A stretch of DNA of 64,000 bases from Microbacterium sp. LWH7-1.2 (GTDB taxonomy: Bacteria > Actinomycetota > Actinomycetes > Actinomycetales > Microbacteriaceae), in assembly GCF_038397755.1 (NCBI RefSeq), contig NZ_CP151637.1:1240001-1304000 (forward strand). The letters are read 5' to 3'. Positions 36,558-44,825 of the stretch are shown here, one piece after another. Within the stretch, counting starts at the first letter, position 1; each line of letters begins with the position of its first letter. The notes beneath the pieces are model-generated. The model worked only from the letters and a program-made list of their open reading frames with translations. It ran no database searches and was not told the origin of the DNA. The translations under genes were made by a program, and so were the position numbers.

Positions 36558-37285
36558 CAGACGGCGCCAAGGATCATCGATGCGATCGCGTCCGCCGACA
36601 CCTCACTCGCCGGAGCATTGAGCACGACGCGACCCTGGTCGATCACCACGATGTCGTCCGCGTTGCCGTTGAGGACCTCGTCGATCTGCTGCTCGACAAG
36701 CAGGATCGCTAGGCCGGACTTCTTCAGGCTCGCGATGACCTCGAAGACCTGCTCGACCGCCACTGGCGACAGGCCAGAGGACGGCTCGTCGATCAGCAGT
36801 ACGTCGGGCTCGCGGCAGACAGCAGTGGCTATGCTGAGCATCTGCTGCTGCCCGCCGCTCAGCTCGGCCCCGAGCTGCGTGCGACGCTCGGCGAGGACCG
36901 GGAAATTCTCCCACGTCTTCTCCAGCAGCTCCGCGTGCCGGCCCCGCCCGCTGCCGCCCGGAAGGGAGACGATGAGATTCTCCTGCACAGTCAGGTTGCG
37001 GAACACCCGCTTGCCCTCCTGCACGAGGCCGATCCCCATCCCCACGCGCTTCCACGGCTTCTTGCGGGTGACGTCGGTGCCGCGGAACGTTACCGAGCCC
37101 GACTTCACGGGGAGCAGTCCGAGCAGGCCGGACAGGAGGGTCGTCTTCCCTGCGCCGTTCCGGCCGAGGAGGGCGGTCGTGCGGCCCGGGGAGACTTCGA
37201 TGTCGGCGCCCCATACGGCGATCAGGTCCCCGTAGCCGAGGCGGAGGTCCTTCGCGACGAGGATCGGTTCCGTCTGGGTGCTCAC
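36557..37285 (-). CDS. ABC importer ATPase, LivF type
   Basis: A 242-residue ATPase of branched-chain amino-acid-type importers. Walker A is GRNGAGKTT (about 38-46), the signature LSGGQQQM near 140, and Walker B VLLIDEPSSG near 160. It overlaps the fused LivM-LivG gene by ATGA and acts with it, LivH and the lipoprotein. In catabolic clusters this transporter class often carries aromatic or alicyclic acids and not amino acids. Confidence 0.92.
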   Translation of the reverse strand: MSTQTEPILVAKDLRLGYGDLIAVWGADIEVSPGRTTALLGRNGAGKTTLLSGLLGLLPVKSGSVTFRGTDVTRKKPWKRVGMGIGLVQEGKRVFRNLTVQENLIVSLPGGSGRGRHAELLEKTWENFPVLAERRTQLGAELSGGQQQMLSIATAVCREPDVLLIDEPSSGLSPVAVEQVFEVIASLKKSGLAILLVEQQIDEVLNGNADDIVVIDQGRVVLNAPASEVSADAIASMILGAV

Positions 37286-39132
37286 GTCGTCACATCCTCT
37301 GGGGTAGCGGTGTCGGCCGCGCCGTGGCGGCTTCCGAGGTAGCTCGCGATCACGGCCGGGTTCGATCGGATCGCGGCCGGTGTCCCAGTGGCGAGAGTCG
37401 CGCCGAGCTCCATCACGTAGACGTCGTCGGCGAGGCCGAGGACGAACGAGATGTTGTGCTCGATCAGCACGATGGTGGCGCCGGCGTCCCGCAGGCGCAG
37501 GAGCAGGTCGCGCAGCTCTCCCAGAGCATCGTCGTCCATGCCGGCGGCGGGCTCGTCGAGGAGGAGCACCTTGGGCCTGCCGGCCACCGCCCTCACCACC
37601 TCGAGGAGGCGACGGGTGCTCAGCGGAAGGCTGGACGCCACCGACTCGGCGCGGTCGGACAGCCCGACGATGTCGAGTGCCCCCAGAGCGACGGCGGTGT
37701 CGTGACGCCGGGTTCGCCAGAACCGGGGCAGTCGCAGGATCGATGAGACCATCATCAGCCTGCCGTCGATCATCGCTCCGGAGCGGGCGACCTCGAGCAC
37801 GGACATCGTCTCGGGGATGAGCGGTGTCTGGAACGTCCGCCCGACCCCCGACCGGGCTCTCTCGGCCGGTCGCTGAGCGGTGATCTCGACGTCCTCGATC
37901 TCGACGCGGCCTTCATCGAGGGTGATCACACCCGACACGGCGTTCAAGAGGGTGGTCTTACCCGCTCCGTTGGCGCCGATAAGGCCGGTGATCCGGCCGG
38001 GCTGCGCCTCGAAGTCGACGCCGCGCAGCGCCTTGACCGCACCGAACGCCCGGCTGGCGCCACTCACCGTGAGCCGCTTCCCCGCGATGCTCGCGAGCAG
38101 TTCGTCGCGTGCCGCCGCCGCAGCGCCCGAGGAGAGGGTCGCCGCCGCACCCCAGCGCGCCCTGGCACGACTGCGGACCCATTCGAGCCCCTTGCGCCCC
38201 CACCCGGCCAGCCCGATCGCGAAGACCGTGCCCACCAGTAGGAGGAAGACGCCGTAGACGAGCATCGAGTATCGCTGGAACTCCTGCGAGCTCAGCGGTC
38301 CGAGGACGAGAAGGGTCGCTCCGATCGCCGCGCCGTAAATGCTCTGCGCTCCGCCGACGACCGCCGCGGCGAGCACGGCGACCGACAGCGTGAGCGTGAA
38401 GGAAGACGGACCGACGTAGCCGGTGATGTAGGCGAAGAGCGCGCCGGCCACGCCGGCCGGGATGCCGGCGATGAGGTAGGCGCTCAGTCGCAGGCGCAGC
38501 GACGACTGGCCCAGAGAAGCCGCCAGGACGGGACTCTTCTTGAGCACGAGGAGCGCGGTCCCGTAGCGCGAGAGCACGAGGTTGCGGAAGATCATGATCC
38601 AGATCGCCGTGATCAGCACGCAGAACACGAAGAACGCATCCGGATCGGCCAGGCTGATCCCGAAGATGGTGGGAGCGGTGATCCCGAAGAGGCCCGTGTA
38701 TCCGCCCGTGTACTCCTCGAATGCGACCGCCAGAGGCGGAACCAGCATCACGAGGAAGAACGTGGCAAGCCCGAGAGACAGGTGCGACAGCCTCAGTCCC
38801 GGCAGGCCGGTGATGAGGCCGATCACGGCGGACATGAGAATGACCACGACGAGGATGACGGCGAAGTCCTTCTGCCCGGCCTGGGCGAGGAGCGCCGTGG
38901 CATAAGCCCCGAACGCCATCATCGCGACCTGGCCCAGGATCACCTCGCCCGCATATCCGAAGGCGAGGCTCAGTCCGCTCACCATGAGGGTGTAGACGGT
39001 GATCAGCATGATCTGACGCTGAACGCCACCGCCCATGCCCAACGACGGCAGGAGGAGGATGAATATCAGCACGACGAGCGGGATTACCCAGCCGAAACGT
39101 GCCAGCGGACTGGCTTTGAGGAAGCTGCGCAT
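37282..39132 (-). CDS. Fused permease-ATPase, LivM-LivG type
   Basis: The first 330 or so residues are a LivM permease with about nine membrane helices. After a linker near residue 350 a LivG ATPase follows, with GANGAGKTT and LLLDEPAAGMDDD. The ABC signature is SLPLSTRRLLEV and not the usual LSGGQ-like sequence, a variation known from other actinobacterial liv-type fusions but worth noting. The start may be the ATG at 39130-39132 or a GTG at 39141 that overlaps the LivH stop (GTGA). Length is about 616 aa. Confidence 0.88.
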   Translation of the reverse strand: MRSFLKASPLARFGWVIPLVVLIFILLLPSLGMGGGVQRQIMLITVYTLMVSGLSLAFGYAGEVILGQVAMMAFGAYATALLAQAGQKDFAVILVVVILMSAVIGLITGLPGLRLSHLSLGLATFFLVMLVPPLAVAFEEYTGGYTGLFGITAPTIFGISLADPDAFFVFCVLITAIWIMIFRNLVLSRYGTALLVLKKSPVLAASLGQSSLRLRLSAYLIAGIPAGVAGALFAYITGYVGPSSFTLTLSVAVLAAAVVGGAQSIYGAAIGATLLVLGPLSSQEFQRYSMLVYGVFLLLVGTVFAIGLAGWGRKGLEWVRSRARARWGAAATLSSGAAAAARDELLASIAGKRLTVSGASRAFGAVKALRGVDFEAQPGRITGLIGANGAGKTTLLNAVSGVITLDEGRVEIEDVEITAQRPAERARSGVGRTFQTPLIPETMSVLEVARSGAMIDGRLMMVSSILRLPRFWRTRRHDTAVALGALDIVGLSDRAESVASSLPLSTRRLLEVVRAVAGRPKVLLLDEPAAGMDDDALGELRDLLLRLRDAGATIVLIEHNISFVLGLADDVYVMELGATLATGTPAAIRSNPAVIASYLGSRHGAADTATPEDVTT

Positions 39133-39137
39133 GAGTA

Positions 39138-39998
39138 TCACACCAATCGCATTCGCCGGTCGCCGAACAGACCCGTTGGCTTGAACAGGAGAACCGCGAG
39201 CAGGAGGACGAACAGGACGAGAAGAGGGAAGCTGGAGCCGAGGTAGCGCTCGGTGAGCGCCTGGACGAGGCCGACGACGAGCCCCCCGATCCAGCACCCG
39301 AGGTAGCTCCCAAAGCCGCCGATGGTGAGCGCGACGAAGCCGAAGATGACGAGCGTCGAGCCCAGGCTGAACACCACGGACACCTTCGGTGCGACGACGA
39401 AACCGAGCGCGCCGCCGATGGCGCCAGCAATGATGAAGCCGTTGACGGTGAGACGGGACACGTTGATACCGCGGGATGCCGCCGCCTGCTGGTCGCTCGT
39501 GACGGCTCGGCCCATGAGGCCCCATCGCGTGCGCTGCTGAATCCACGTGCCGGCAGCGGTGAGGATGATCGCGATGCCGATGAGCCACACGTCGACGACG
39601 GTGAGAGTGCCTCCGGCGATGTGAATGATCGAGTCCGGCATGAAAAACGGCACGGTGCGCGGGTCGCCGCCCCAGATGGCATAGACGACACCCTCGACGA
39701 CCACGCCGAATCCGACGGTCGTGACCAAAGCTGCCCAGCCGGTCTTGTCCGACAAGGGTCGGATGGCCAGCAGCTCGGTTAGGTACCCGAGAAGGCCGCC
39801 CACGACCGCGCCGGCGGGAATCGCCAAGAGGGGTGAGAACCCCGCCTGGGTGACGACGAGGCTGACGAATGTCCCGGCCATCAGGTACTGCGCGGTCGCG
39901 AAGCTGAAGATGCCGGACGACGCGATCGTGATGTTGTAGAGCATCGCGGTGATGGCATAGAGCGATCCGATCGCGATCCCGGCGAAGAGTACGGTCAT
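39138..39998 (-). CDS. ABC importer permease, LivH type
   Basis: A 286-residue membrane protein with about eight helices, starting MTVLFAGIAIGSLYAITAM. The segment GWAALVTTVGFGVVVEGVVYAIWG and the C-terminal LTIGGFGSYLGCWIGGLVVGL are typical of LivH. A GAGGA site lies five bases before this ATG, so the longer upstream frame is not used. It forms the transport channel with the LivM part of the neighbouring fusion. Confidence 0.92.
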   Translation of the reverse strand: MTVLFAGIAIGSLYAITAMLYNITIASSGIFSFATAQYLMAGTFVSLVVTQAGFSPLLAIPAGAVVGGLLGYLTELLAIRPLSDKTGWAALVTTVGFGVVVEGVVYAIWGGDPRTVPFFMPDSIIHIAGGTLTVVDVWLIGIAIILTAAGTWIQQRTRWGLMGRAVTSDQQAAASRGINVSRLTVNGFIIAGAIGGALGFVVAPKVSVVFSLGSTLVIFGFVALTIGGFGSYLGCWIGGLVVGLVQALTERYLGSSFPLLVLFVLLLAVLLFKPTGLFGDRRMRLV

Positions 39999-40081
39999 CG
40001 TGTCCTCATCGTTGTTGGAAGCGGGCGGGTGCCGCAGCGTTGCTGCTGTATCGCTACGGCACCCGATGTTGCGTGTCCCGT

Positions 40082-41338
40082 CTAGGGGGTTACCATCCCG
40101 TCGACGAGGGGTCCCGCCGGGGTGTACTCGAAGAACTCCGGTGTCCACGCGTAGTTGGCGTGAGTCTCGGTGTCGTACTCGAACGTCGGCGGCCCAATCC
40201 ACCACTTCGAGATGGAGTCCGGGATCGGCTCTCCCTTGAGGCCCTCAAGCGCTGCGACCAGGTCTGCCACTTCATCGCTGTCGCTCGCCTCGTAGGCGGC
40301 CTTGATCGCGAGAATCGCCTCGGTGCCTGAAATCTGGCTCGTGAAACCGTTCTCGATGGGGCCGTAGTCCTCGATGTACCGGGACTGGATCGACTCGAAC
40401 GCCTCGCCGTCCGTCCACTCACTGGGGTAGATCCCGTAAAGGCCGGTCTGCACGAAGAGGTTGTTCCAGTCCTCCGGCTTCGAGATCACGCCGAGGTCCT
40501 GGGAGGCGAACCCGCCGCCCTCGCCGTACGAGACGACATCCCATCCGATCTTCGTCCGCGCTGCGAGGATCGCCGTAGCGACCGCTCCGGTCCCGTTGAT
40601 GATGAGTGCATCGGGATCCTCCGCGCGCACCGCCTCCAGTGCCGCCGTGGCGTCGACGGACGTCGTCGGCACGAATCCGCTGACGACGTCGAGGTCGTAC
40701 TCCCCTGCCACCTCAGTGAATCCGTCGACGGCACTGCGACCGCTTTCATCGTCCGCGGCGATGTAGCCGACCTTCTCGTATCCCTCGTCGGCCATCTTCT
40801 TGGCGAGGGCCTCCACGATCACCGGGTTCGGGATCGCCACCTGAAAGGTGTAAGGGAAGTTGGCCACGTTCGTGACCTCCGGGCTCACCGACGTCGAGGT
40901 GGAGAAGATCTCCGCCTGCGTCGTGATTGGGGCGAGAGCGAGCGCCTCGAAGCTGTACTGACCCGCGAAGATGGCGTCGGGCGCGTCATTGCTGGAGAGG
41001 TAGGTCTGAAGGTTGTTGACGGCCTGGGCCGCGTCCCCTGCACTGTCGACGAACGTCAGGTTCACCTGACGGCCGTCGATGCCGCCGTCCTCGTTGATCA
41101 GATCGACGATCGTGCGCACACCATTGGACTGCGGGATACCGCCGGTCGCTGCGAGCGGGCCGCTCTGGGACGACACGACGACGAGTTCGAACGCACCATC
41201 TCCGCCGTCGGTCGGCGTTTCGCCGCCTCCCTGTGAAGCGCAGCTTCCTAGCATTACGGCGGACGTCACGACAGCGACGGATGCGAGCGCGCGCCGCCGC
41301 ACATCTCCATGTCCGCGCCGAATCTTGTTTGCTGTCAA
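40082..41338 (-). CDS. ABC importer substrate-binding lipoprotein, LivK type
   Basis: A 418-residue extracellular lipoprotein. The signal peptide ends in the lipobox LGSC (about residue 33), followed by a serine/glycine/aspartate-rich linker. The mature part has the two-lobed type I fold (LVVVSSQSGPLAATGG, FIFAGQYSFEAL-like region). The best start is TTG at 41338, eight bases after AGAGAGG. The open frame to 41629 upstream is non-coding. It captures the cluster's growth substrate and feeds LivHMGF. The ligand is unknown. Confidence 0.9.
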   Translation of the reverse strand: MTANKIRRGHGDVRRRALASVAVVTSAVMLGSCASQGGGETPTDGGDGAFELVVVSSQSGPLAATGGIPQSNGVRTIVDLINEDGGIDGRQVNLTFVDSAGDAAQAVNNLQTYLSSNDAPDAIFAGQYSFEALALAPITTQAEIFSTSTSVSPEVTNVANFPYTFQVAIPNPVIVEALAKKMADEGYEKVGYIAADDESGRSAVDGFTEVAGEYDLDVVSGFVPTTSVDATAALEAVRAEDPDALIINGTGAVATAILAARTKIGWDVVSYGEGGGFASQDLGVISKPEDWNNLFVQTGLYGIYPSEWTDGEAFESIQSRYIEDYGPIENGFTSQISGTEAILAIKAAYEASDSDEVADLVAALEGLKGEPIPDSISKWWIGPPTFEYDTETHANYAWTPEFFEYTPAGPLVDGMVTP

Positions 41339-41715
41339 CGGAATCACCTCTCTGTGATCGACTCTCGGGTTCTCTGACCGGCAGCTGTGTCGGCTGGATT
41401 GACTGCCTGCCGCTGGCGGATGCCCAGAGTCAACGCCCCACGCACGCAGTCGACGCGCAAGCGTCCCATTCCATGAGACTCGCACCGCCGGCGGCAGGTG
41501 TGAGACCGGCTGCCCGAGCAGGTTTCGAGCCGCGTGCGAGCTCCAGCGTCCCGCGGAATGAGACTGGTTCGGCCTTGCGGCGGACGCGGCCGGAGACTCG
41601 GATGCACGGCTTGAGCGCGGCTCAGGCATGAGGAGGGAAACAGCGTGGTTTCTTCACGAGACGAGCCGACCCCGCCGATCGAACGGACCGGATTCAACCT
41701 GGAGGACCGCGAGTC
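41339..41715. promoter_or_regulatory. Divergent promoter region with a 20-base direct repeat
   Basis: No gene is visible in these 377 bases between the importer and the aldolase. GCGTCCC-N5-ATGAGACT occurs at 41461-41480 and 41546-41565, 85 bases apart (about eight helical turns), with 15 of 20 bases shared. Such spacing suits two regulator dimers joined by a loop. The IclR or MarR protein encoded nearby is a candidate. Confidence 0.55.
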
Positions 41716-42516
41716 GTGACGAGCAGATTGCGAAAGAAGCTGGACGATGGCGCCCCCGCCCTCGGTGTGATTGTGGGACTGCCGTCCCCGGCGGTGGTCG
41801 AGTATGTGGCCGTCGCCGGATACGATTTCGCCGTCGTCGACACGGAGCACGGCGCGATCTCCGCTGAGACGGTCGAGCACATGATTCGCGCGGGCAACGC
41901 CTTCGGGCTCGACGTCGTCGTCCGCGTCGGGGCGAACGACCGCGCTCCGATCCAGGTGGCTCTCGATGCCGGAGCGGCCGGAGTTCAGATCCCGATGGTC
42001 GAATCCCGCGAGCAGGCTGAACGGGCGGTGCGCTTCGCGCGGTACGCGCCCTACGGCAGCCGGGGCCTCGCCGGCAACCGCGCCGCCGCCTACGCGCCGA
42101 TGAACGCAGAGCTGATGGCAGACGCGAACAGCTCGGTCATCGTGATCGCGCAGATCGAGACGGTGGCGGGCAAGGCGGTTGCGGCGGAGATCGCTGCGGT
42201 CCCTGGGGTCGACGTGGTCTTCGTGGGACCGACCGATCTGTCCCAGTCGATGGGCTATCCCGGCGCCATCGAATCGTCGGAGGTCAATGCAGCGATTGAT
42301 GAGATCGCTGCGGCGGCAGCGCGCGATTCGATACTGGGAACGCTCGCTCGCTCCCCCGGGAGTGCTGGATCGTTCCTGGAGCGCGGGTTCCAAGTCATCG
42401 AAGTCGCCGCCAATTCGCTTATCCTTCGCGCTCTGAAGGACTACATCGAGCCGATTCGCGGCCTGCATGGCGCGAGCGTGCCGCTCCCCGAGCTCGACGC
42501 GTCGTCGTCTCGCTGA
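41716..42516 (+). CDS. HpcH/HpaI family aldolase or citrate-lyase-like enzyme
   Basis: A 266-residue class II aldolase that cleaves or forms 2-keto-3-deoxy or 4-hydroxy-2-keto acids with a divalent metal. VVDTEHGAIS (about 38-47), the metal glutamate in AQIETVAGK and the metal aspartate in VGPTDLSQSMGYPG are present. The start is GTG with GGAGGA 9 bases upstream. It is divergent from the importer. In a catabolic role it would release pyruvate or an aldehyde late in the pathway. Confidence 0.9.
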   Translation: MTSRLRKKLDDGAPALGVIVGLPSPAVVEYVAVAGYDFAVVDTEHGAISAETVEHMIRAGNAFGLDVVVRVGANDRAPIQVALDAGAAGVQIPMVESREQAERAVRFARYAPYGSRGLAGNRAAAYAPMNAELMADANSSVIVIAQIETVAGKAVAAEIAAVPGVDVVFVGPTDLSQSMGYPGAIESSEVNAAIDEIAAAAARDSILGTLARSPGSAGSFLERGFQVIEVAANSLILRALKDYIEPIRGLHGASVPLPELDASSSR

Positions 42517-42559
42517 CGTCCGCATCATCTTCGACGCCCCTTCGCGACCCGGGCAATAG

Positions 42560-42572
42560 TTGCCGTTGGCAA
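42560..42572. promoter_or_regulatory. Inverted repeat before the MarR gene
   Basis: TTGCC-GTT-GGCAA, extended by AG and GT on the outside, lies 14 bases before the MarR start. MarR proteins commonly bind such repeats to repress their own gene. The function is inferred. Confidence 0.5.
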
Positions 42573-42585
42573 GTATATCGTTCCG

Positions 42586-43071
42586 ATGCAGACTGATTGG
42601 GTGACCGCGCAACCCCTCCATCACGGCAACCCGCTGGCGACGACCCTGTACGACATCGTGCGTGTCCTTCAGTCGCACGAGATCAGCCAGCTCGTCGGTG
42701 ACCTGCAGGGGACGCCCTTGTCGGCATCTTCGGTGCGGGCGCTCTGGTTCCTCGGCCGCGGCTCCGACCCCACGCAGTCGGAACTCGCGCGCGAGATGGG
42801 GGTGAGCGATCCGACGGCTAGCAAGCTGCTCGGACGGCTGGAGGAACTCGGCCTGGTGCGGAGGGTGCGCGGCAGCGATCGCCGGACCCGACGAGTCGCC
42901 CTGACGACGGCGGGAGTCGCCGCGGCGCGCGCGGTGTACGAGTCCGGCGATCAACTCCTAGACAGCGCGCTCGGCGAGCTCAGGCCCGACGCCGTCGCGC
43001 GACTGATCGACCAGCTCGAAGTGCTCCGGGCCGGACTCCGCGCCCAGCTCCCGGGCGGCGACCTCTCCTGA
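42586..43071 (+). CDS. MarR family regulator
   Basis: A 161-residue winged-helix regulator. The recognition region LAREMGVSDPTASKLLGRLEELGLVRR and wing GSDRRTRRVALT are typical. N- and C-terminal helices form the dimer. MarR proteins usually repress catabolic or efflux genes and are released by a small, often aromatic or phenolic, ligand. It stands between the aldolase and the IclR gene, whose stop converges on its own with three bases between. Confidence 0.9.
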   Translation: MQTDWVTAQPLHHGNPLATTLYDIVRVLQSHEISQLVGDLQGTPLSASSVRALWFLGRGSDPTQSELAREMGVSDPTASKLLGRLEELGLVRRVRGSDRRTRRVALTTAGVAAARAVYESGDQLLDSALGELRPDAVARLIDQLEVLRAGLRAQLPGGDLS

Positions 43072-43074
43072 TTC

Positions 43075-43893
43075 TCAGTCCGTGAGCGGGCTGGCCGACT
43101 CGCCGCGGGTCTGCCGCTCGAGCATGGCCAGACCGTAGTTCCGTGACAGGCTCCGGGCGTTCTCGAGGACGACTGGGGCGGCGCGCTCGAGCGACTTCAG
43201 ATCGGGGAATCCGGTGACCGAGATTGCTGCCAGCGGCTTTCCCGCGAAGTCGAGGATCGGTGCCGCGACGCAGAAATTGATGTTGTTCGACTCGTGCACG
43301 TCGAAGGCGACCTGACGTCGGCGCACCTCTGCCAGATGAGCACGGAAGCGTCCAGGGTCCGTGATCGTGTTGGGTCCGCGCGGGTCCAGGCCCTTCTCGA
43401 TCACCTTCTCCGCGATCGAAGGCGGGCCCATCGCGAGCAGGATCTTCCCGAGCGCCGTGCAGTGCGCAGGGAGCCGGCTGCCGATCCCCGAAGACATGCG
43501 GGCGTCGCGCTTCGCGTGCAGACGGTCGACGTAGACCACCTCTGTCCCGTCGAGCACGGCGAGGTTCACGACCTGCCGGGTGAGCTCGAGGAGGCGGCCG
43601 AGGTAGGGCAGCGCGATCTCCGAGAGACTGGCCGATCGCGCGGCGCGATTGCCGATCTCGAAGATGGCGAGGCCCAGTTCGTAGCCTTCGTTTGTCCGTC
43701 GGAGGAGCCCCAGTTCGATGAGCTCGTTGGCGATGCGGTGGGTCGTCGACCGAGGGATGCCGGTGCGCTCGGCGAGCTGGTTGAGAGTCAGGAAGTCCTC
43801 ACGAAGCCGGAAGGCGTCGAGGATGGCGAACCCCCTCCCGAGCACCGATTTCGCCGTCGATTCGCTCTCCTCCACCGCCATGGTGCACATCAT
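43075..43893 (-). CDS. IclR family regulator
   Basis: An IclR-type regulator of about 270 residues. The helix-turn-helix is near LTLNQLAERTGIPRSTTHRI (about 35-55), and the ligand domain carries RLPAHCTALGKILLA and the conserved NINFCVAAPIL. IclR proteins control aromatic and acid catabolism as activators or repressors, with the pathway substrate as effector. ATGs at 43893, 43890 and 43881 are possible starts; none has a strong ribosome binding site. It is divergent from an SDR, and probably governs the catabolic operon that starts there. Confidence 0.88.
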   Translation of the reverse strand: MMCTMAVEESESTAKSVLGRGFAILDAFRLREDFLTLNQLAERTGIPRSTTHRIANELIELGLLRRTNEGYELGLAIFEIGNRAARSASLSEIALPYLGRLLELTRQVVNLAVLDGTEVVYVDRLHAKRDARMSSGIGSRLPAHCTALGKILLAMGPPSIAEKVIEKGLDPRGPNTITDPGRFRAHLAEVRRRQVAFDVHESNNINFCVAAPILDFAGKPLAAISVTGFPDLKSLERAAPVVLENARSLSRNYGLAMLERQTRGESASPLTD

Positions 43894-43972
43894 ACGTCCG
43901 CCCGCCAGGTGGGACGGCCAGGCCGCCACGCACCCGCTCGTCCTAGTGTCGTCGGCGACGGAGGAGGTCGAG

Positions 43973-44740
43973 ATGGCCGATCGGCTGGCGGGAAAGGTGG
44001 CGCTCATCAGCGGCGCCGCACGTGGGATGGGGGCCGCCTTCGCGCGTGCAATGGTCGCCGAGGGCGCGTACGTCGTCGTCGCCGACGTGCTCGACGCCGC
44101 CTGTCGCGAGCTCGCGTCCGAGCTGGGCGCGAGAGCGAGGTTCGCGGCACTCGACGTGCGGGAGAGCGCGCAGTGGGACGCCGCGGTCGCCGTTGCCGTC
44201 GCCGAGTTCGGCGGGCTCAGTGTGCTCGTGAACAACGCCGGCATCATCCGCAGCGCCGCGACGGCGGACACGACGGATGCCGACTGGGACGACGTGCTCG
44301 CGATCAACCTGACCGGCGCGTTCCGTGGCATCCGCGCTTCCCTTCCCGCGCTGACCCGATCCGCGCCGAGCTCGATCGTCAACATCTCCTCCACCGCCGG
44401 AATGAAGGGGATGGCGCGGATCCCGGCGTACACGGCCTCGAAGTTCGGACTCCGAGGTCTCACCAAGTCCCTGGCGGTCGAGCTCGGCACGACCGGAGTT
44501 CGGGTTAACTCCGTTCATCCGGGGAACATCCGCACCGACATGCTCACCCGCACCGGGCCCTTCCCGCTCGTGCCGGCCGGCCGCGCCGGCACCGCCGAAG
44601 AGGTCGCTAGGGTCGTCGTCTTCCTGGCGAGCGACGAGAGCTCCTTCGTCACCGGCGCGGAGTACGCGGTCGACGGCGGAGAGACAGCCGGAGTCGCCGG
44701 CGATCAGCGAGACGAGCGCCCCCGCCATCCCGAAGAGTGA
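43973..44740 (+). CDS. SDR family oxidoreductase
   Basis: A 255-residue short-chain dehydrogenase with GAARGMG (14-20), NNAG (about 85), catalytic serine in NISST and YTASK. The C-terminal AEYAVDGGETAG is typical. It probably interconverts an alcohol and ketone in the pathway. A GGAGGAGG site gives the start. It leads the plus-strand operon and is divergent from the IclR gene. Confidence 0.9.
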   Translation: MADRLAGKVALISGAARGMGAAFARAMVAEGAYVVVADVLDAACRELASELGARARFAALDVRESAQWDAAVAVAVAEFGGLSVLVNNAGIIRSAATADTTDADWDDVLAINLTGAFRGIRASLPALTRSAPSSIVNISSTAGMKGMARIPAYTASKFGLRGLTKSLAVELGTTGVRVNSVHPGNIRTDMLTRTGPFPLVPAGRAGTAEEVARVVVFLASDESSFVTGAEYAVDGGETAGVAGDQRDERPRHPEE

Positions 44741-44784
44741 GACAATCAACCCCTCGCGCCCCGTCTCCGCGCACAGTGGTTTCA

Positions 44785-44800
44785 GGGCGCGGTCGCGCCC
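44785..44800. promoter_or_regulatory. GC-rich palindrome before the acyl-CoA ligase
   Basis: GGGCGCG-GT-CGCGCCC forms a 7-base-arm palindrome 25 bases before the ligase start, in a short gap after the SDR. It may be an operator or an attenuator-like hairpin. The DNA is GC-rich enough for chance, so confidence is low. Confidence 0.35.
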
Positions 44801-44825
44801 CCACGATCGATTGAAGAGTGACAGC

